From positions 225,057 to 289,056 of the forward strand of contig CAIRLC010000017.1 of NCBI GenBank assembly GCA_903879335.1: a stretch of DNA of 64,000 nucleotides, read 5' to 3'. Below, piece after piece: positions 6,735-15,277 of this stretch. Position 1 is the stretch's first letter. Each line of letters opens with the position of its first letter. A program made the position numbers and the translations under genes. Source of the DNA: an uncultured Pseudomonadota bacterium (GTDB taxonomy: Bacteria; Pseudomonadota; Gammaproteobacteria; Steroidobacterales; Steroidobacteraceae). Under the pieces are notes generated by a model. It saw only the letters and a program-made list of their open reading frames with translations. It searched no databases and was not told where the DNA came from.

Positions 6735-7445
6735 ATGAACGATCAGGTTAAGGTCATCGGCGATGTGCCTGCAATCAATCGCTTTCTGAGCTATTGCCGC
6801 ATACGGTCAGTCCCCTCCAAGACGGTCCTGATCCACGCGGGTGACTTACCAGACGTCCTCTACTACATCATCAGCGGCTCGGTCGAAGTAATGATCGAGG
6901 ATGAAGAAGGCAACGAGATGGTCTTAGCGTACCTCTCGCGCGGACAGTTCTTCGGCGAAATGGGGCTTTTTAGCGAGGGCTCAACCCGAAGCGCGTGGGT
7001 GCGGACGCGCCAGGCCGGCGAGTTGGCCGAAATGACCTACGCCCGTTTTCGTCAGATCGCGGCTGAAAGCCCGGGACTGATTTTCGAGCTGGCGACGCAA
7101 TTGGCTACCCGACTCGATCGCACCAATAAGAAGCTCGGCGACTTGGCGTTTGTTGACGTCATCGGCCGTGTCGCACACGCGATCATGGATTTGTGTGGCG
7201 AACCCGATGCGATGACGCATCCCCAGGGCATGCAAATCAAAGTCAGTCGGCAGGAGTTGTCACGGCTGGTGGGCTGCTCGCGCGAAATGGCGGGCCGCGT
7301 CCTGAAGACGCTCGAAGAGCAAGGCCTACTGACGGCCACGGGCAAAACCGTAGTCGTCTACGGCGCTCGCCCAAAACCACGCCGCCCCTCCGTGGTCCCC
7401 ACGAAGGAAATGCGCGAACGCATCGCTCGCGAGCGTAACGACTGA
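6735..7445 (+). CDS. crp: Crp/Vfr-type cyclic-nucleotide-responsive regulator
   Basis: 236-residue dimeric transcription factor. The N-terminal nucleotide-binding beta roll contains FGEMGLFSEG and R85-S86 (RSAW), equal to the cAMP phosphate ligands R82-S83 of E. coli CRP. T130 matches T127, but Asn131 stands where E. coli has S128. The C-terminal helix-turn-helix CSREMAGRVLK keeps the base-reading R183, E184 and R188 (E. coli R180, E181, R185). After VVVYGAR, where E. coli CRP ends, a 24-residue basic tail follows. Start ATG 6735 was chosen by alignment with CRP. It is closer to CRP/Vfr than to the Xanthomonas c-di-GMP sensor Clp, so cAMP is the likelier ligand. Converges on rpe. Confidence 0.93.
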   Translation: MNDQVKVIGDVPAINRFLSYCRIRSVPSKTVLIHAGDLPDVLYYIISGSVEVMIEDEEGNEMVLAYLSRGQFFGEMGLFSEGSTRSAWVRTRQAGELAEMTYARFRQIAAESPGLIFELATQLATRLDRTNKKLGDLAFVDVIGRVAHAIMDLCGEPDAMTHPQGMQIKVSRQELSRLVGCSREMAGRVLKTLEEQGLLTATGKTVVVYGARPKPRRPSVVPTKEMRERIARERND

Positions 7446-7448
7446 CGC

Positions 7449-8129
7449 TCAGCGCGCCGTCGTCGCCTCGGCAATTTCTTGCCGCATGGCGGCGATGGTT
7501 GCGGCGTAATCTGCTGCGCCGAAAATGGCTGATCCAGCAACGAAGGTGTCCGCGCCGGCTGCCGCGATCGCGCCGATATTGTCGACTTTGACCCCGCCAT
7601 CGATCTCAAGGCGGATCTCCCGACCAGACGCCACGATGCGCTCCTTGATCAGGCGCAATTTATCCAGCGCGTGCGGAATGAACTTTTGTCCGCCGAATCC
7701 TGGATTCACCGACATCACTAGAATGACGTCGACCTTATCCATGACGTGATCCAGCACCGACAACGGCGTCGCAGGATTCAGCACCAGCCCCGGGCGGCAG
7801 CCATGATCGCGAATCAGCCCGAGCGTGCGATCGACATGATCGGAGGCTTCCGGATGGAACGTGATCCAAGACGCCCCGGCGGCGGCAAAATCCGGAATCA
7901 GTCGATCGACCGGTTTGACCATCAGGTGCACATCAATTGGCGCCTGAATGCCGTACTTGCGCAAGGCTTCACACACGAGCGGCCCAATCGTCAGATTAGG
8001 GACGTAGTGGTTGTCCATGACATCGAAATGCACGACGTCAGCACCAGCAGCGAGCACGGCCGCAGCATCGTCACCGAGGCGAGCGAAATCAGCCGACAGA
8101 ATGGACGGAGCGATCAACGGTTGAAGCAT
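7449..8129 (-). CDS. rpe: ribulose-phosphate 3-epimerase
   Basis: Interconverts ribulose 5-phosphate and xylulose 5-phosphate. TIM barrel of 226 residues with the family signatures [27 protein letters not shown] (metal His and catalytic Asp), [23 protein letters not shown] and the second catalytic Asp in LEIDGGV. Together with rpiA 4 kb away it supplies the non-oxidative pentose phosphate pathway. Stop lies 3 bases from that of crp (convergent). Confidence 0.97.
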   Translation of the reverse strand: MLQPLIAPSILSADFARLGDDAAAVLAAGADVVHFDVMDNHYVPNLTIGPLVCEALRKYGIQAPIDVHLMVKPVDRLIPDFAAAGASWITFHPEASDHVDRTLGLIRDHGCRPGLVLNPATPLSVLDHVMDKVDVILVMSVNPGFGGQKFIPHALDKLRLIKERIVASGREIRLEIDGGVKVDNIGAIAAAGADTFVAGSAIFGAADYAATIAAMRQEIAEATTAR

Positions 8130-8146
8130 GGGGACACCCTTAGGGA

Positions 8147-8512
8147 TCAGCGGCCCGACAAAAGGTGAGCGACGGCGACGAGCGCGTCTACGCCGCCATC
8201 CATCATGTAATGCACTGGCGTTTCGCCCTTAAACGGCGCCTCGCGACGTGGCTCATGCACCCATCGAAAGGCTGTTTCGCTCGACATGCCGTTTTTCGAT
8301 AAAGCCGCTTGGATGCCGGTCACGATCTGGATTCGCTTTTGCTGAGCCGCCGTCAACCGTGGCCCTTGTCCGACACGATAACGGCGCAGCACAGCACTGG
8401 AGGGACAGCGCAACAGCTTACATTGCTGGATTTCAGACAATTCCCACGCATCGGCCACGCGGAAAAAGGCTTGCAGCGCCGCCGGTAGCGGCGCGTTGGT
8501 TGCGGTAGTCAT
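8147..8512 (-). CDS. MbcA/ParS/Xre antitoxin-like protein (DUF2384), no toxin partner seen
   Basis: 121 residues with the two-part layout of Xre/MbcA/ParS antitoxins. The N-terminal helical region (about 10-60) carries an [21 protein letters not shown] segment that could be a degenerate helix-turn-helix. The C-terminal toxin-binding-type domain (about 62-121) has [19 protein letters not shown] and [13 protein letters not shown]. Such antitoxins normally pair with a RES-domain toxin that consumes NAD; none is next to this gene, whose neighbours are rpe and djlA. It is either an orphan or a housekeeping regulator built on the same fold. ATG 8512 is preferred to TTG 8518. Confidence 0.6.
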   Translation of the reverse strand: MTTATNAPLPAALQAFFRVADAWELSEIQQCKLLRCPSSAVLRRYRVGQGPRLTAAQQKRIQIVTGIQAALSKNGMSSETAFRWVHEPRREAPFKGETPVHYMMDGGVDALVAVAHLLSGR

Positions 8513-8514
8513 AT

Positions 8515-9297
8515 TCAACGGATCCCGCGAAGTTCGGCTATGACGTCGTAGGCCTCACGGATACGCTGAGTCTTCTCTTTGGCGAGATCTTGCATAGACT
8601 CTGGCAGACCCCGGGCAACTAGTTTGTCAGGATGATTCTCGCTCATCAGGCGACGATACGCTTTCTTGACGTCCGCGTCGCTTGCTGAGTCGGATATTCC
8701 CAAAACTCCGTAGGCTTGCTGGGTACCCATGGACCGAGAGCGCGGCCCGCCCGCACTGCTGCGCGGCTCCGCTTGCTGGCGCAGCAGCGCTTCAAGGCCG
8801 GCTATCTGCGCATCGGCGAAACCAAGCCGTCTGCCGATCTCGGTCACGAGACGCCGCCGACCACCCTCGAGGCCTTCTCCGGCCAACGTGGCGCGCATCT
8901 GAATTTCCAGAAAAAGTCCGAGCAGGTCAGGGCGACGCGCACAGACTCGTACCAATCGGGCGATTTCAGCGTCGACGGGGTAGTCCGGCTGTTTGCCGCG
9001 CGTAAAGGCGGAAATTGCGCGACTGACGTTCGTTTGATCGAAATTGAGGCCCTGCATGATCGCGCGCGCCGCCGCGATCTCAGACTCGGAAACCCGGCCA
9101 TCCGACTTCGCGATGAAGCCCATGACGGCAAAGGCAGTGTCGAAGAAAAAGCTCTGAAAATCGGCGTTCGGAGCCTGATTTCCACGTGAATCGGCCGCCA
9201 CGTCGAATGAATGTCCGATGATCGCGCCGATCGCCGCACCCACCGGACCCGCCGCCAAACCGATCAATCCACCCACCACCTTACCAATCCAGCGCAT
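8515..9297 (-). CDS. djlA: membrane-anchored DnaJ-like co-chaperone DjlA
   Basis: 260 residues. A glycine-rich hydrophobic N-terminal segment (about 3-28) serves as the membrane anchor. A TerB-like helical domain follows (about 45-165; FFFDTAFAVMGFIAKSDGRVS). After a Ser/Arg-rich linker comes a C-terminal J domain (about 190-260) with the HPD motif (ENHPDKLVARGLP) that stimulates DnaK. In E. coli DjlA affects the Rcs envelope stress system. Start ATG 9297 gives the conserved MRWIGK beginning; in-frame codons further upstream would extend into the purC side and are rejected. Confidence 0.92.
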   Translation of the reverse strand: MRWIGKVVGGLIGLAAGPVGAAIGAIIGHSFDVAADSRGNQAPNADFQSFFFDTAFAVMGFIAKSDGRVSESEIAAARAIMQGLNFDQTNVSRAISAFTRGKQPDYPVDAEIARLVRVCARRPDLLGLFLEIQMRATLAGEGLEGGRRRLVTEIGRRLGFADAQIAGLEALLRQQAEPRSSAGGPRSRSMGTQQAYGVLGISDSASDADVKKAYRRLMSENHPDKLVARGLPESMQDLAKEKTQRIREAYDVIAELRGIR

Positions 9298-9389
9298 CCG
9301 TTCCTTGACCCTACTTGAAGTCGATTGCGAAAATGCACGCCCGTGGCGGCCCTCGCCGTGCATGGTAGCAGCGAGGCGACCGACGTCAC

Positions 9390-10286
9390 ATGAACTCCCC
9401 ATCTTCGATTCCTGTCTTTGAGACCGCCCTAAAGGGCCTCGACCTGATCCACCGTGGCAAGGTCCGGGACGTTTATGCGCTCGATGAGGCCCACATGCTC
9501 ATCGTGACGACCGATCGACTCTCGGCGTTTGATGTCGTGCTTCCGAACCCCATCCCAGAAAAGGGTCGCGTACTGACGCAAATTTCCAATTTCTGGTTCG
9601 ACCGCACGCGCCATATCGTGCGCAATCACCTGACCGGTCGCTCAGTAGAAGAATTTGTGACCGATCCGGCCGACCGCGAGATGCTCGCCGGTCGGGCAAT
9701 CGTCGTGCAGCGCCTACGCGCACTACCGGTTGAGGCGGTTGTCCGTGGCTACGTCATCGGCGGCGGCTGGAAGGACTATCAGGCGAGCGGCAGCATTTGC
9801 GGCATTGCACTACCCGCAGGCCTGCGTATGGCGGATCGCCTACCGGCACCCATCTTCACACCGGCGACCAAAGCGGCTGTGGGGGCGCACGACGAGAACG
9901 TCTCGTTCGATGTCATTGCCGAGAAAATCGGCTTAGCGCGCGCGGAGGCAGTGCGCGAGACCGCGCTCGCGCTTTACGCTTTCGCCTCGGAACACGCGCG
10001 TCAGCGCGGCATCATCATTGCCGACACCAAGTTTGAATTTGGTCTCGATAGCGAGGATCGATTGGTGCTGATTGACGAGATTTTGACGCCAGACTCTTCG
10101 CGATTCTGGCCAGCCGACAGCTACACGCCGGGGCAGAATCCACCGTCTTTCGACAAACAATACGTCCGGGACTACCTCGAGACCTTGGATTGGAACAAGA
10201 AGGCACCCGGCCCGTTCTTGCCGGACGAAGTGATCCGCCGCACGACTGACAACTATCTAGAAGCCTTGCGGCGCTTAACCGCCTAG
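9390..10286 (+). CDS. purC: phosphoribosylaminoimidazole-succinocarboxamide synthase
   Basis: SAICAR synthetase, step 8 of IMP synthesis: joins CAIR and aspartate with ATP. 298 residues, the longer form of the family (E. coli has 237). Signatures: GKVRDVYALD with the ATP loop, TDRLSAFDVVLPNPIP, VVRGYVIGGGWKDYQ, DTKFEFGLD and LIDEILTPDSSRFWP. Divergent from djlA. purE and purK lie 3.5 kb downstream on the same strand. Confidence 0.97.
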   Translation: MNSPSSIPVFETALKGLDLIHRGKVRDVYALDEAHMLIVTTDRLSAFDVVLPNPIPEKGRVLTQISNFWFDRTRHIVRNHLTGRSVEEFVTDPADREMLAGRAIVVQRLRALPVEAVVRGYVIGGGWKDYQASGSICGIALPAGLRMADRLPAPIFTPATKAAVGAHDENVSFDVIAEKIGLARAEAVRETALALYAFASEHARQRGIIIADTKFEFGLDSEDRLVLIDEILTPDSSRFWPADSYTPGQNPPSFDKQYVRDYLETLDWNKKAPGPFLPDEVIRRTTDNYLEALRRLTA

Positions 10287-10335
10287 GTCGGCATAACGCC
10301 ATGGGCCTGACAATGACACTTTTCAGATTCATGGC

Positions 10336-11649
10336 ATGATTCCCGATTTCTCCAAGATCGAAGCGGCGCTATTCCGCCCGCCACCAGCAAAACTTGGCCC
10401 GGGCGGCGCTTGGTTTCAACTGATCGCCCGCTACTGTTGGGCCATCGGTCGCGATCTCGCCATCGGCGATCTCAATCTGCGCGCGGTCGGATTGGTGTTC
10501 ACGTCGCTGCTGTCCACCGTCCCGCTGTGCGCGTTCAGTTTTTCCGTGTTGAAAGGCTTGGGCTTCCAGCATGACCTGGCACCACTGCTGGCGGAGTTTT
10601 TCAGGCCACTGGGCGATCGCAGCGATGAACTGACCCATCGGGTCATGAGCTTCGTCGACCACATGAAAGGAGGCGTGGTCGGCTCGCTGGGCCTCGCGTT
10701 CCTACTCTGGACGGCCGTCTCGGTCGTGCAGAAAGTGGAGGATGCCTGCAACCACATTTGGCATGTCGCGCGTCCGCGCAGTCTAAGCCGGCGCTTTGGT
10801 GAGTACGTTGGCATCCTTGTGATTGGCCCCATCGTGGTCGCCACGACACTCGGACTGACCGCCTCAATTGGCGCGAATCCGTGGGTGGCTCACCTCATGG
10901 CCATGCCGGGGCTCGCGGCGATCACTGGTATCGCGGGACACATCGCACCCGTCGTTGCCGGCACGCTCGGGTTTGGCTTTTTGTACGCCTTCATACCCAA
11001 TACCGGGGTGTCTGGCCGAGCCGCCTTGGGCGCCGCATTCGCCGCCTCCATCGTCTGGGTGGCCGCCAGCTACGGCTTCACCGTGGTCGTCAGCTATTCC
11101 ACCCAGATGGTCGCGGTTTATGCGGGCTTTTCCATTGTCCTCGTGGCCCTGCTGTGGCTCTGGTTGAACTGGCTGATTCTGCTGACGGGTGCGCTGCTCG
11201 CCTTCTACCTGCAACACCCCGAATATTTAAGGTCGGGTCAACGGGATGTGGTTGCGACCGCTCGTTTACGCGAACAATTCGCCCTAGCCGCGATGCTGAG
11301 CGTTGCGCAAAGTTTCCAAGCGGGCGCTCGAGTAAGTCTTAAGTCGCTCGCGCAGACCTTGGCAGTGCCTTCGAGTGCGCTGCAGCCCATCATTGAAGCA
11401 CTTGAGTCGGCGGAACTGCTAGATACAACGACCCGCGAGCAATTGGTGTTAAGGCGCGATCCCAACTCCATTCACTTAGACGAAATTGTCCTCGCGATCC
11501 GGGATGCGGGGGCTGGCCGAGCGATCACGTTGACAGATGCACAGACACCGCACGTGGTGCAGAACGCGGCTCGGACGATCGATGCTGCGATACACGCGGC
11601 ACTCGGCCCGATCACACTCGCCGAGTTAGCTCGCCAGGCGTCGGCATAA
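10336..11649 (+). CDS. YihY/BrkB family inner-membrane protein with C-terminal extension
   Basis: 437 residues. The N-terminal 305 or so form the YihY/BrkB membrane domain with about six helices: LVFTSLLSTVPLCAFSFSVLK, VGSLGLAFLLWTAVSVVQKVE, IGPIVVATTLGLTASI, and the diagnostic YAFIPNTGVSGRAALGAA and LLWLWLNWLILLTGALLAFYLQ. The family was once misnamed RNase BN; its substrate is unknown. The last 130 residues are cytoplasmic and resemble a winged helix (SLKSLAQTLAVPSSALQPIIEALESAELL split over helix-turn-helix-strand). Enteric YihY (about 290 residues) lacks this part, while longer proteobacterial forms have it. Lies 49 bases after purC. Confidence 0.88.
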   Translation: MIPDFSKIEAALFRPPPAKLGPGGAWFQLIARYCWAIGRDLAIGDLNLRAVGLVFTSLLSTVPLCAFSFSVLKGLGFQHDLAPLLAEFFRPLGDRSDELTHRVMSFVDHMKGGVVGSLGLAFLLWTAVSVVQKVEDACNHIWHVARPRSLSRRFGEYVGILVIGPIVVATTLGLTASIGANPWVAHLMAMPGLAAITGIAGHIAPVVAGTLGFGFLYAFIPNTGVSGRAALGAAFAASIVWVAASYGFTVVVSYSTQMVAVYAGFSIVLVALLWLWLNWLILLTGALLAFYLQHPEYLRSGQRDVVATARLREQFALAAMLSVAQSFQAGARVSLKSLAQTLAVPSSALQPIIEALESAELLDTTTREQLVLRRDPNSIHLDEIVLAIRDAGAGRAITLTDAQTPHVVQNAARTIDAAIHAALGPITLAELARQASA

Positions 11650-11705
11650 AACATGCTGGCGTAGCCATTGGTTCAGGCAAAAAACCTCGGGCAGCGGCGA
11701 GCCAA

Positions 11706-13040
11706 TCACTCGCCGGCGATGGTCATTTCAGCAACGAGAATCGATCCGGTACGCACGGAGCCACGGGCGTCAACATCGCTTCCGACCGCGACCAAGTCCC
11801 GGTAAATATCGCGTAAATTTCCGGCAATGGTGACTTCATTGACTGGAAAAGCGATCGCGCCGTCTTCCACCCAGAACCCAGTGGCCCCGCGCGAATAATC
11901 GCCGGTGACACCATTGACGCCTTGGCCCATCAGTTCGGTGACCACGAATCCGCGCCCCATCTGCTTCAGTAGGGCCGCAAAATCATCTGCTCCGGGTTGC
12001 ACCAAGAGGTTATGAACGCCGCCCGCATTCCCGGTGGTCTTAAGTCCCAACTTGCGCGCCGAATAGGTATCGAGCACATACCCATCGAGCACACCATTGC
12101 GCACGAGCTCGCGATCGCGGGTTCGGCAGCCCTCAGAATCAAAGGGCGCACTACCCAGCGCGCCCTTTAGATGCGGCCGCTCAGAGATGGAAAAGAAGGC
12201 CGGGAAGATTTGCTCGCCCGCAGCATCCAACAAAAACGAACTCCGACGGTACTGCGCACCACCGCGGATGGCGCCCAAAAAGTGTCCGAGCAAGCCCCGC
12301 GCCAGTTCAGGCACATACAAGACGGGGGCCTTCGTCGTCGCGATGCGACGAGCGCCGAGGCGAGCCACAGTACGCTCGGCCGCGCGCCGCCCAATCGACT
12401 CTGGCGTCTCAAGCAGCGCCGGATCGCGCGAGGTGCTATACCAATAGTCCCGTTCCTGCTGCTCGCCCAGCTGGCCCATGACGACACAGCTGATGCTCGC
12501 GTAACTCGATGGGTAGCCGGCAATCAAGCCCAACGTGTTGCCATACACGCGTTCAGCCACGTGCGCACTCACCGCTGCGCCCTCGGAATTCGTGATCCTC
12601 GCATCGAGCGCGAGCGCTGCCGCTTCGCAGTCGCGCGCCAAATGAATGGCGGCTTCGGCCTCAATGTTCCATGGGTGGCTCAGCGACAAATCCGGAATCT
12701 CGACGGCCAGATCCGCTGCATCCGGCAAACCCGCGTAGGGGTCTTCTGCGGTAAACTTCGCAATCGAGACCGCCTTGCGGACGGTATCGACGATCGCGGG
12801 CCACGACAGGTCCCCCGTCGAGGCAGAGCCCTTGCGCTGCCCAACATAGGCGGTAATACCCATGGCCCGATTACGGTGATGCTCGAGGGTCTCAACCTCC
12901 CCCAAGCGGACCGTCACGGACAGACCCGCATCGATACTGACGCCGACGTCTGCCGCCGAGGCCCCCATGCCACGGGCTTCAGACAGCGCCCGTTCGACGA
13001 GAGAGGAAAGTTCATCAGCCGAAGGCGTGCGTGCAGTCAT
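11706..13040 (-). CDS. pmbA: metalloprotease TldE/PmbA
   Basis: 444 residues, the non-metal-binding partner of TldD. The two form the heterodimeric zinc peptidase that degrades unfolded peptides and, in E. coli, matures microcin B17 and degrades CcdA. Family motifs: AADVGVSIDAGLSVTVR, MGITAYVGQRKGSAST, SEGAAVS, FDSEGCRTRDRELVRNGVLDGYVLDTYSARKLG and GDYSRGATGFWVEDG. ATG 13040 was chosen; an extra 10 codons upstream are not conserved. Opposite in strand to darP, as in enteric genomes, where darP (yjgA) and pmbA are also divergent neighbours. tldD is 3.5 kb away. Confidence 0.96.
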   Translation of the reverse strand: MTARTPSADELSSLVERALSEARGMGASAADVGVSIDAGLSVTVRLGEVETLEHHRNRAMGITAYVGQRKGSASTGDLSWPAIVDTVRKAVSIAKFTAEDPYAGLPDAADLAVEIPDLSLSHPWNIEAEAAIHLARDCEAAALALDARITNSEGAAVSAHVAERVYGNTLGLIAGYPSSYASISCVVMGQLGEQQERDYWYSTSRDPALLETPESIGRRAAERTVARLGARRIATTKAPVLYVPELARGLLGHFLGAIRGGAQYRRSSFLLDAAGEQIFPAFFSISERPHLKGALGSAPFDSEGCRTRDRELVRNGVLDGYVLDTYSARKLGLKTTGNAGGVHNLLVQPGADDFAALLKQMGRGFVVTELMGQGVNGVTGDYSRGATGFWVEDGAIAFPVNEVTIAGNLRDIYRDLVAVGSDVDARGSVRTGSILVAEMTIAGE

Positions 13041-13088
13041 GACAAGGCCGGTGGAGGATAGAGAACGCATTCTAGGCTAGGATGGGGT

Positions 13089-13613
13089 ATGAAGGCAGAA
13101 GACGAATTCGAATACGAATACGAGCGGCCCAACAAGAGCCTGCTGAAGCGCGAAGCCGAGGACATGAAACGCCTCGGTGACGAGCTGGTGAATATGGCGC
13201 CCTCGGATCTTGAGCAGATCCCATTGCCAGAAAACCTGCGCGACGCCATTGAATTGGCCCGGCGTATCACGGCCCATGGCGGTGCGGCACGGCAGCGGCA
13301 ACTCATCGGCAAGTTGCTGCGCAAGAACGACATCACCGAAATTCGGGCCGCGCTTGAGGCAAAGGCCTTGGATGAGCGCCTGCGCGCGCGCGAGTTCCAT
13401 CGCATTGAGACTTGGCGCAACCGCTTGCTCGACGAGGGCGACCCTGCGGTCGATGCGCTGCTCGCCACGCACCCCCAACTGGATGCCAGCCAGCTGCGAA
13501 CGCTGGTTGGAACCGCTCGCCATGAAGCGGCTCGCGGACGACCGCCGGCGGCAGCCCGCGAACTGTTCCGTTGGTTGCGCGAGGCGCTCGCAGAAGCGGC
13601 CCCCGGCGCGTAA
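13089..13613 (+). CDS. darP: ribosome-associated protein DarP (YjgA, DUF615)
   Basis: 174 residues, highly charged and helical, starting [26 protein letters not shown]. It shows the conserved [22 protein letters not shown] and [11 protein letters not shown] blocks of DUF615. In E. coli the protein binds late 50S precursors and helps fold the peptidyl transferase centre. Divergent from pmbA across 48 bases, a pairing conserved in gammaproteobacteria. Eleven bases separate its stop from purE, so the two may be co-transcribed. Confidence 0.93.
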   Translation: MKAEDEFEYEYERPNKSLLKREAEDMKRLGDELVNMAPSDLEQIPLPENLRDAIELARRITAHGGAARQRQLIGKLLRKNDITEIRAALEAKALDERLRAREFHRIETWRNRLLDEGDPAVDALLATHPQLDASQLRTLVGTARHEAARGRPPAAARELFRWLREALAEAAPGA

Positions 13614-13624
13614 ACTTCACCCCT

Positions 13625-14119
13625 ATGCAAGTACTCGTCGGCATCATCATGGGATCGTCGTCGGACTGGGAAACGATGCGCCCAGCCGCCGAAACACTCA
13701 CTAAACTCGGCATCCCGCATGAAACGCGGGTTGTGTCGGCGCATCGTACGCCCGACCTGCTGTTTGAGTACGCGGCGAGCGCGAAGCCCCGCGGCCTTGA
13801 AGTTATTATCGCCGGCGCCGGTGGCGCCGCTCATCTGCCGGGCATGGCAGCCTCAAAAACCGCGCTACCGGTCTTAGGCGTCCCCGTGCAGTCAAAGATG
13901 CTGTCGGGAATTGACTCGCTCTTGTCGATTGCGCAGATGCCGGCCGGTATTCCCGTGGGCACGCTCGCCATTGGGCCCGCCGGTGCGACCAATGCCGCAC
14001 TCCTAGCGGCCGCCATCCTCGCCAACAAATATCCAGCGTTTGGCACAGCCCTGGAGGCCTACCGGGCCGCGCAAACTGCAGCCGTGCTGGAGCGGCCGGA
14101 CCCGAGCGTCAGTCTGTGA
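13625..14119 (+). CDS. purE: N5-carboxyaminoimidazole ribonucleotide mutase
   Basis: Class I PurE: shifts the carboxyl group of N5-CAIR to give CAIR in purine synthesis. 164 residues with [20 protein letters not shown] (substrate loop), [14 protein letters not shown] with the catalytic His, [17 protein letters not shown] and [22 protein letters not shown]. The ATG at 13625 matches the family start, and upstream in-frame codons lie inside darP. Its stop overlaps the purK GTG by 4 bases (GTGA). Confidence 0.97.
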   Translation: MQVLVGIIMGSSSDWETMRPAAETLTKLGIPHETRVVSAHRTPDLLFEYAASAKPRGLEVIIAGAGGAAHLPGMAASKTALPVLGVPVQSKMLSGIDSLLSIAQMPAGIPVGTLAIGPAGATNAALLAAAILANKYPAFGTALEAYRAAQTAAVLERPDPSVSL

Positions 14120-15201
14120 GAATCGGGATCATCGGCGCGGGCCAATTAGGCCGGATGTTGGCCGAGGCCGGCCATCCGCTGGGTCTGGAATTTCGGTTTT
14201 ATGATCGGGTCGCAGACACGCCAGGCGGCCAAGTCGCGCCCATCGTGACCGGCGAATTCGACGATCACCGTCGTCTGGCCGAGTTTGCGCAAGGTTGCGA
14301 CGTGGTCACCTTCGATTGGGAAAACGTGCCCGTCGACTCCCTCACCCCGATCGCGAAGCGTGTGCCGGTCTACCCGCAACCGGAAATTCTCGCCGTCGCG
14401 CAAGATCGCTTGTCGGAAAAAACGCTATTTCGAGAGTTGGGCATCCCAACCCCCGGCTTCGCGCCCGTCGACCACCGGGCCGACTTGGACAAGGCGCTCG
14501 AAGCTTTCGGCGCGCCGGGCATCTTAAAAACGCGCCGACTCGGCTACGACGGCAAGGGACAAGCGCGGATCATGAAGCGCAAAGAGGCGGGTGCGGCGTT
14601 TGATTCGCTGGCCGGCCAAGCGTTGATCTATGAGGAATTCGTGCGCTTCACGCGCGAAGTCTCCATGATCGCGGCCCGCAGTATCTCCGGTGAGATCGCC
14701 TATTACCCGCTCTCTGAAAACGTGCATGCGAAGGGCATCCTCGATGAAACTCGGGCTCCGGCCCGGTACCCGGCGCTGGAGCGGCAAGCGCGTCGACACG
14801 TCCGCGCCATCATGCAACGCTTCGGTTACGTCGGCATTCTGACGGTCGAATTCTTTGTCAAAGACGGCATCCTGCTGGCTAACGAGATGGCGCCTCGCGT
14901 CCATAACTCGGGCCACTGGACCATTGAAGGCGCCGTCTCCAGCCAGTTTGAGAACCACCTGCGGGCCATCGGCGGCTTGCCCTTAGGCTTAACCGACGCC
15001 CGTGGGCATTCGGCGATGGTTAATTTCGTCGGTTCCATGCCCACTCGCGAGCGGGCGTTAGCCGTCAAAGGGCTGCATTTTCACGACTACGGCAAGCGCG
15101 AGGCCCGCCCAGGTCGTAAATTAGGTCACGCCACCGTGGTCGCCAGTTCGGCCAAGACCCGCGATCTGGCGCTTGTTCGCGCGCGACGTTTAAAGAAGTA
15201 A
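14116..15201 (+). CDS. purK: 5-(carboxyamino)imidazole ribonucleotide synthase
   Basis: ATP-grasp enzyme of 361 residues that carboxylates AIR to N5-CAIR, the substrate of PurE. It starts with GTG inside the purE stop (translational coupling): [21 protein letters not shown]-grasp parts visible: [20 protein letters not shown] (ATP loop), [12 protein letters not shown], and [17 protein letters not shown] with the metal-binding Glu and Asn. The PurE-PurK pair shows this organism uses the bicarbonate-dependent two-step route. Confidence 0.97.
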   Translation: MRIGIIGAGQLGRMLAEAGHPLGLEFRFYDRVADTPGGQVAPIVTGEFDDHRRLAEFAQGCDVVTFDWENVPVDSLTPIAKRVPVYPQPEILAVAQDRLSEKTLFRELGIPTPGFAPVDHRADLDKALEAFGAPGILKTRRLGYDGKGQARIMKRKEAGAAFDSLAGQALIYEEFVRFTREVSMIAARSISGEIAYYPLSENVHAKGILDETRAPARYPALERQARRHVRAIMQRFGYVGILTVEFFVKDGILLANEMAPRVHNSGHWTIEGAVSSQFENHLRAIGGLPLGLTDARGHSAMVNFVGSMPTRERALAVKGLHFHDYGKREARPGRKLGHATVVASSAKTRDLALVRARRLKK

Positions 15202-15277
15202 GCCTAAGCCGCCATCGTCTGATCTCAGTCTGCTGCCACCCCATCGCGCAGGGGCCGTCACGATAGGAAGTCGTCCG

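Noticed and set aside
12171..13061. 296-codon plus-strand frame opposite pmbA
   Set aside because: Antisense to a conserved gene, with Arg/Gln-rich composition and no supporting signals.
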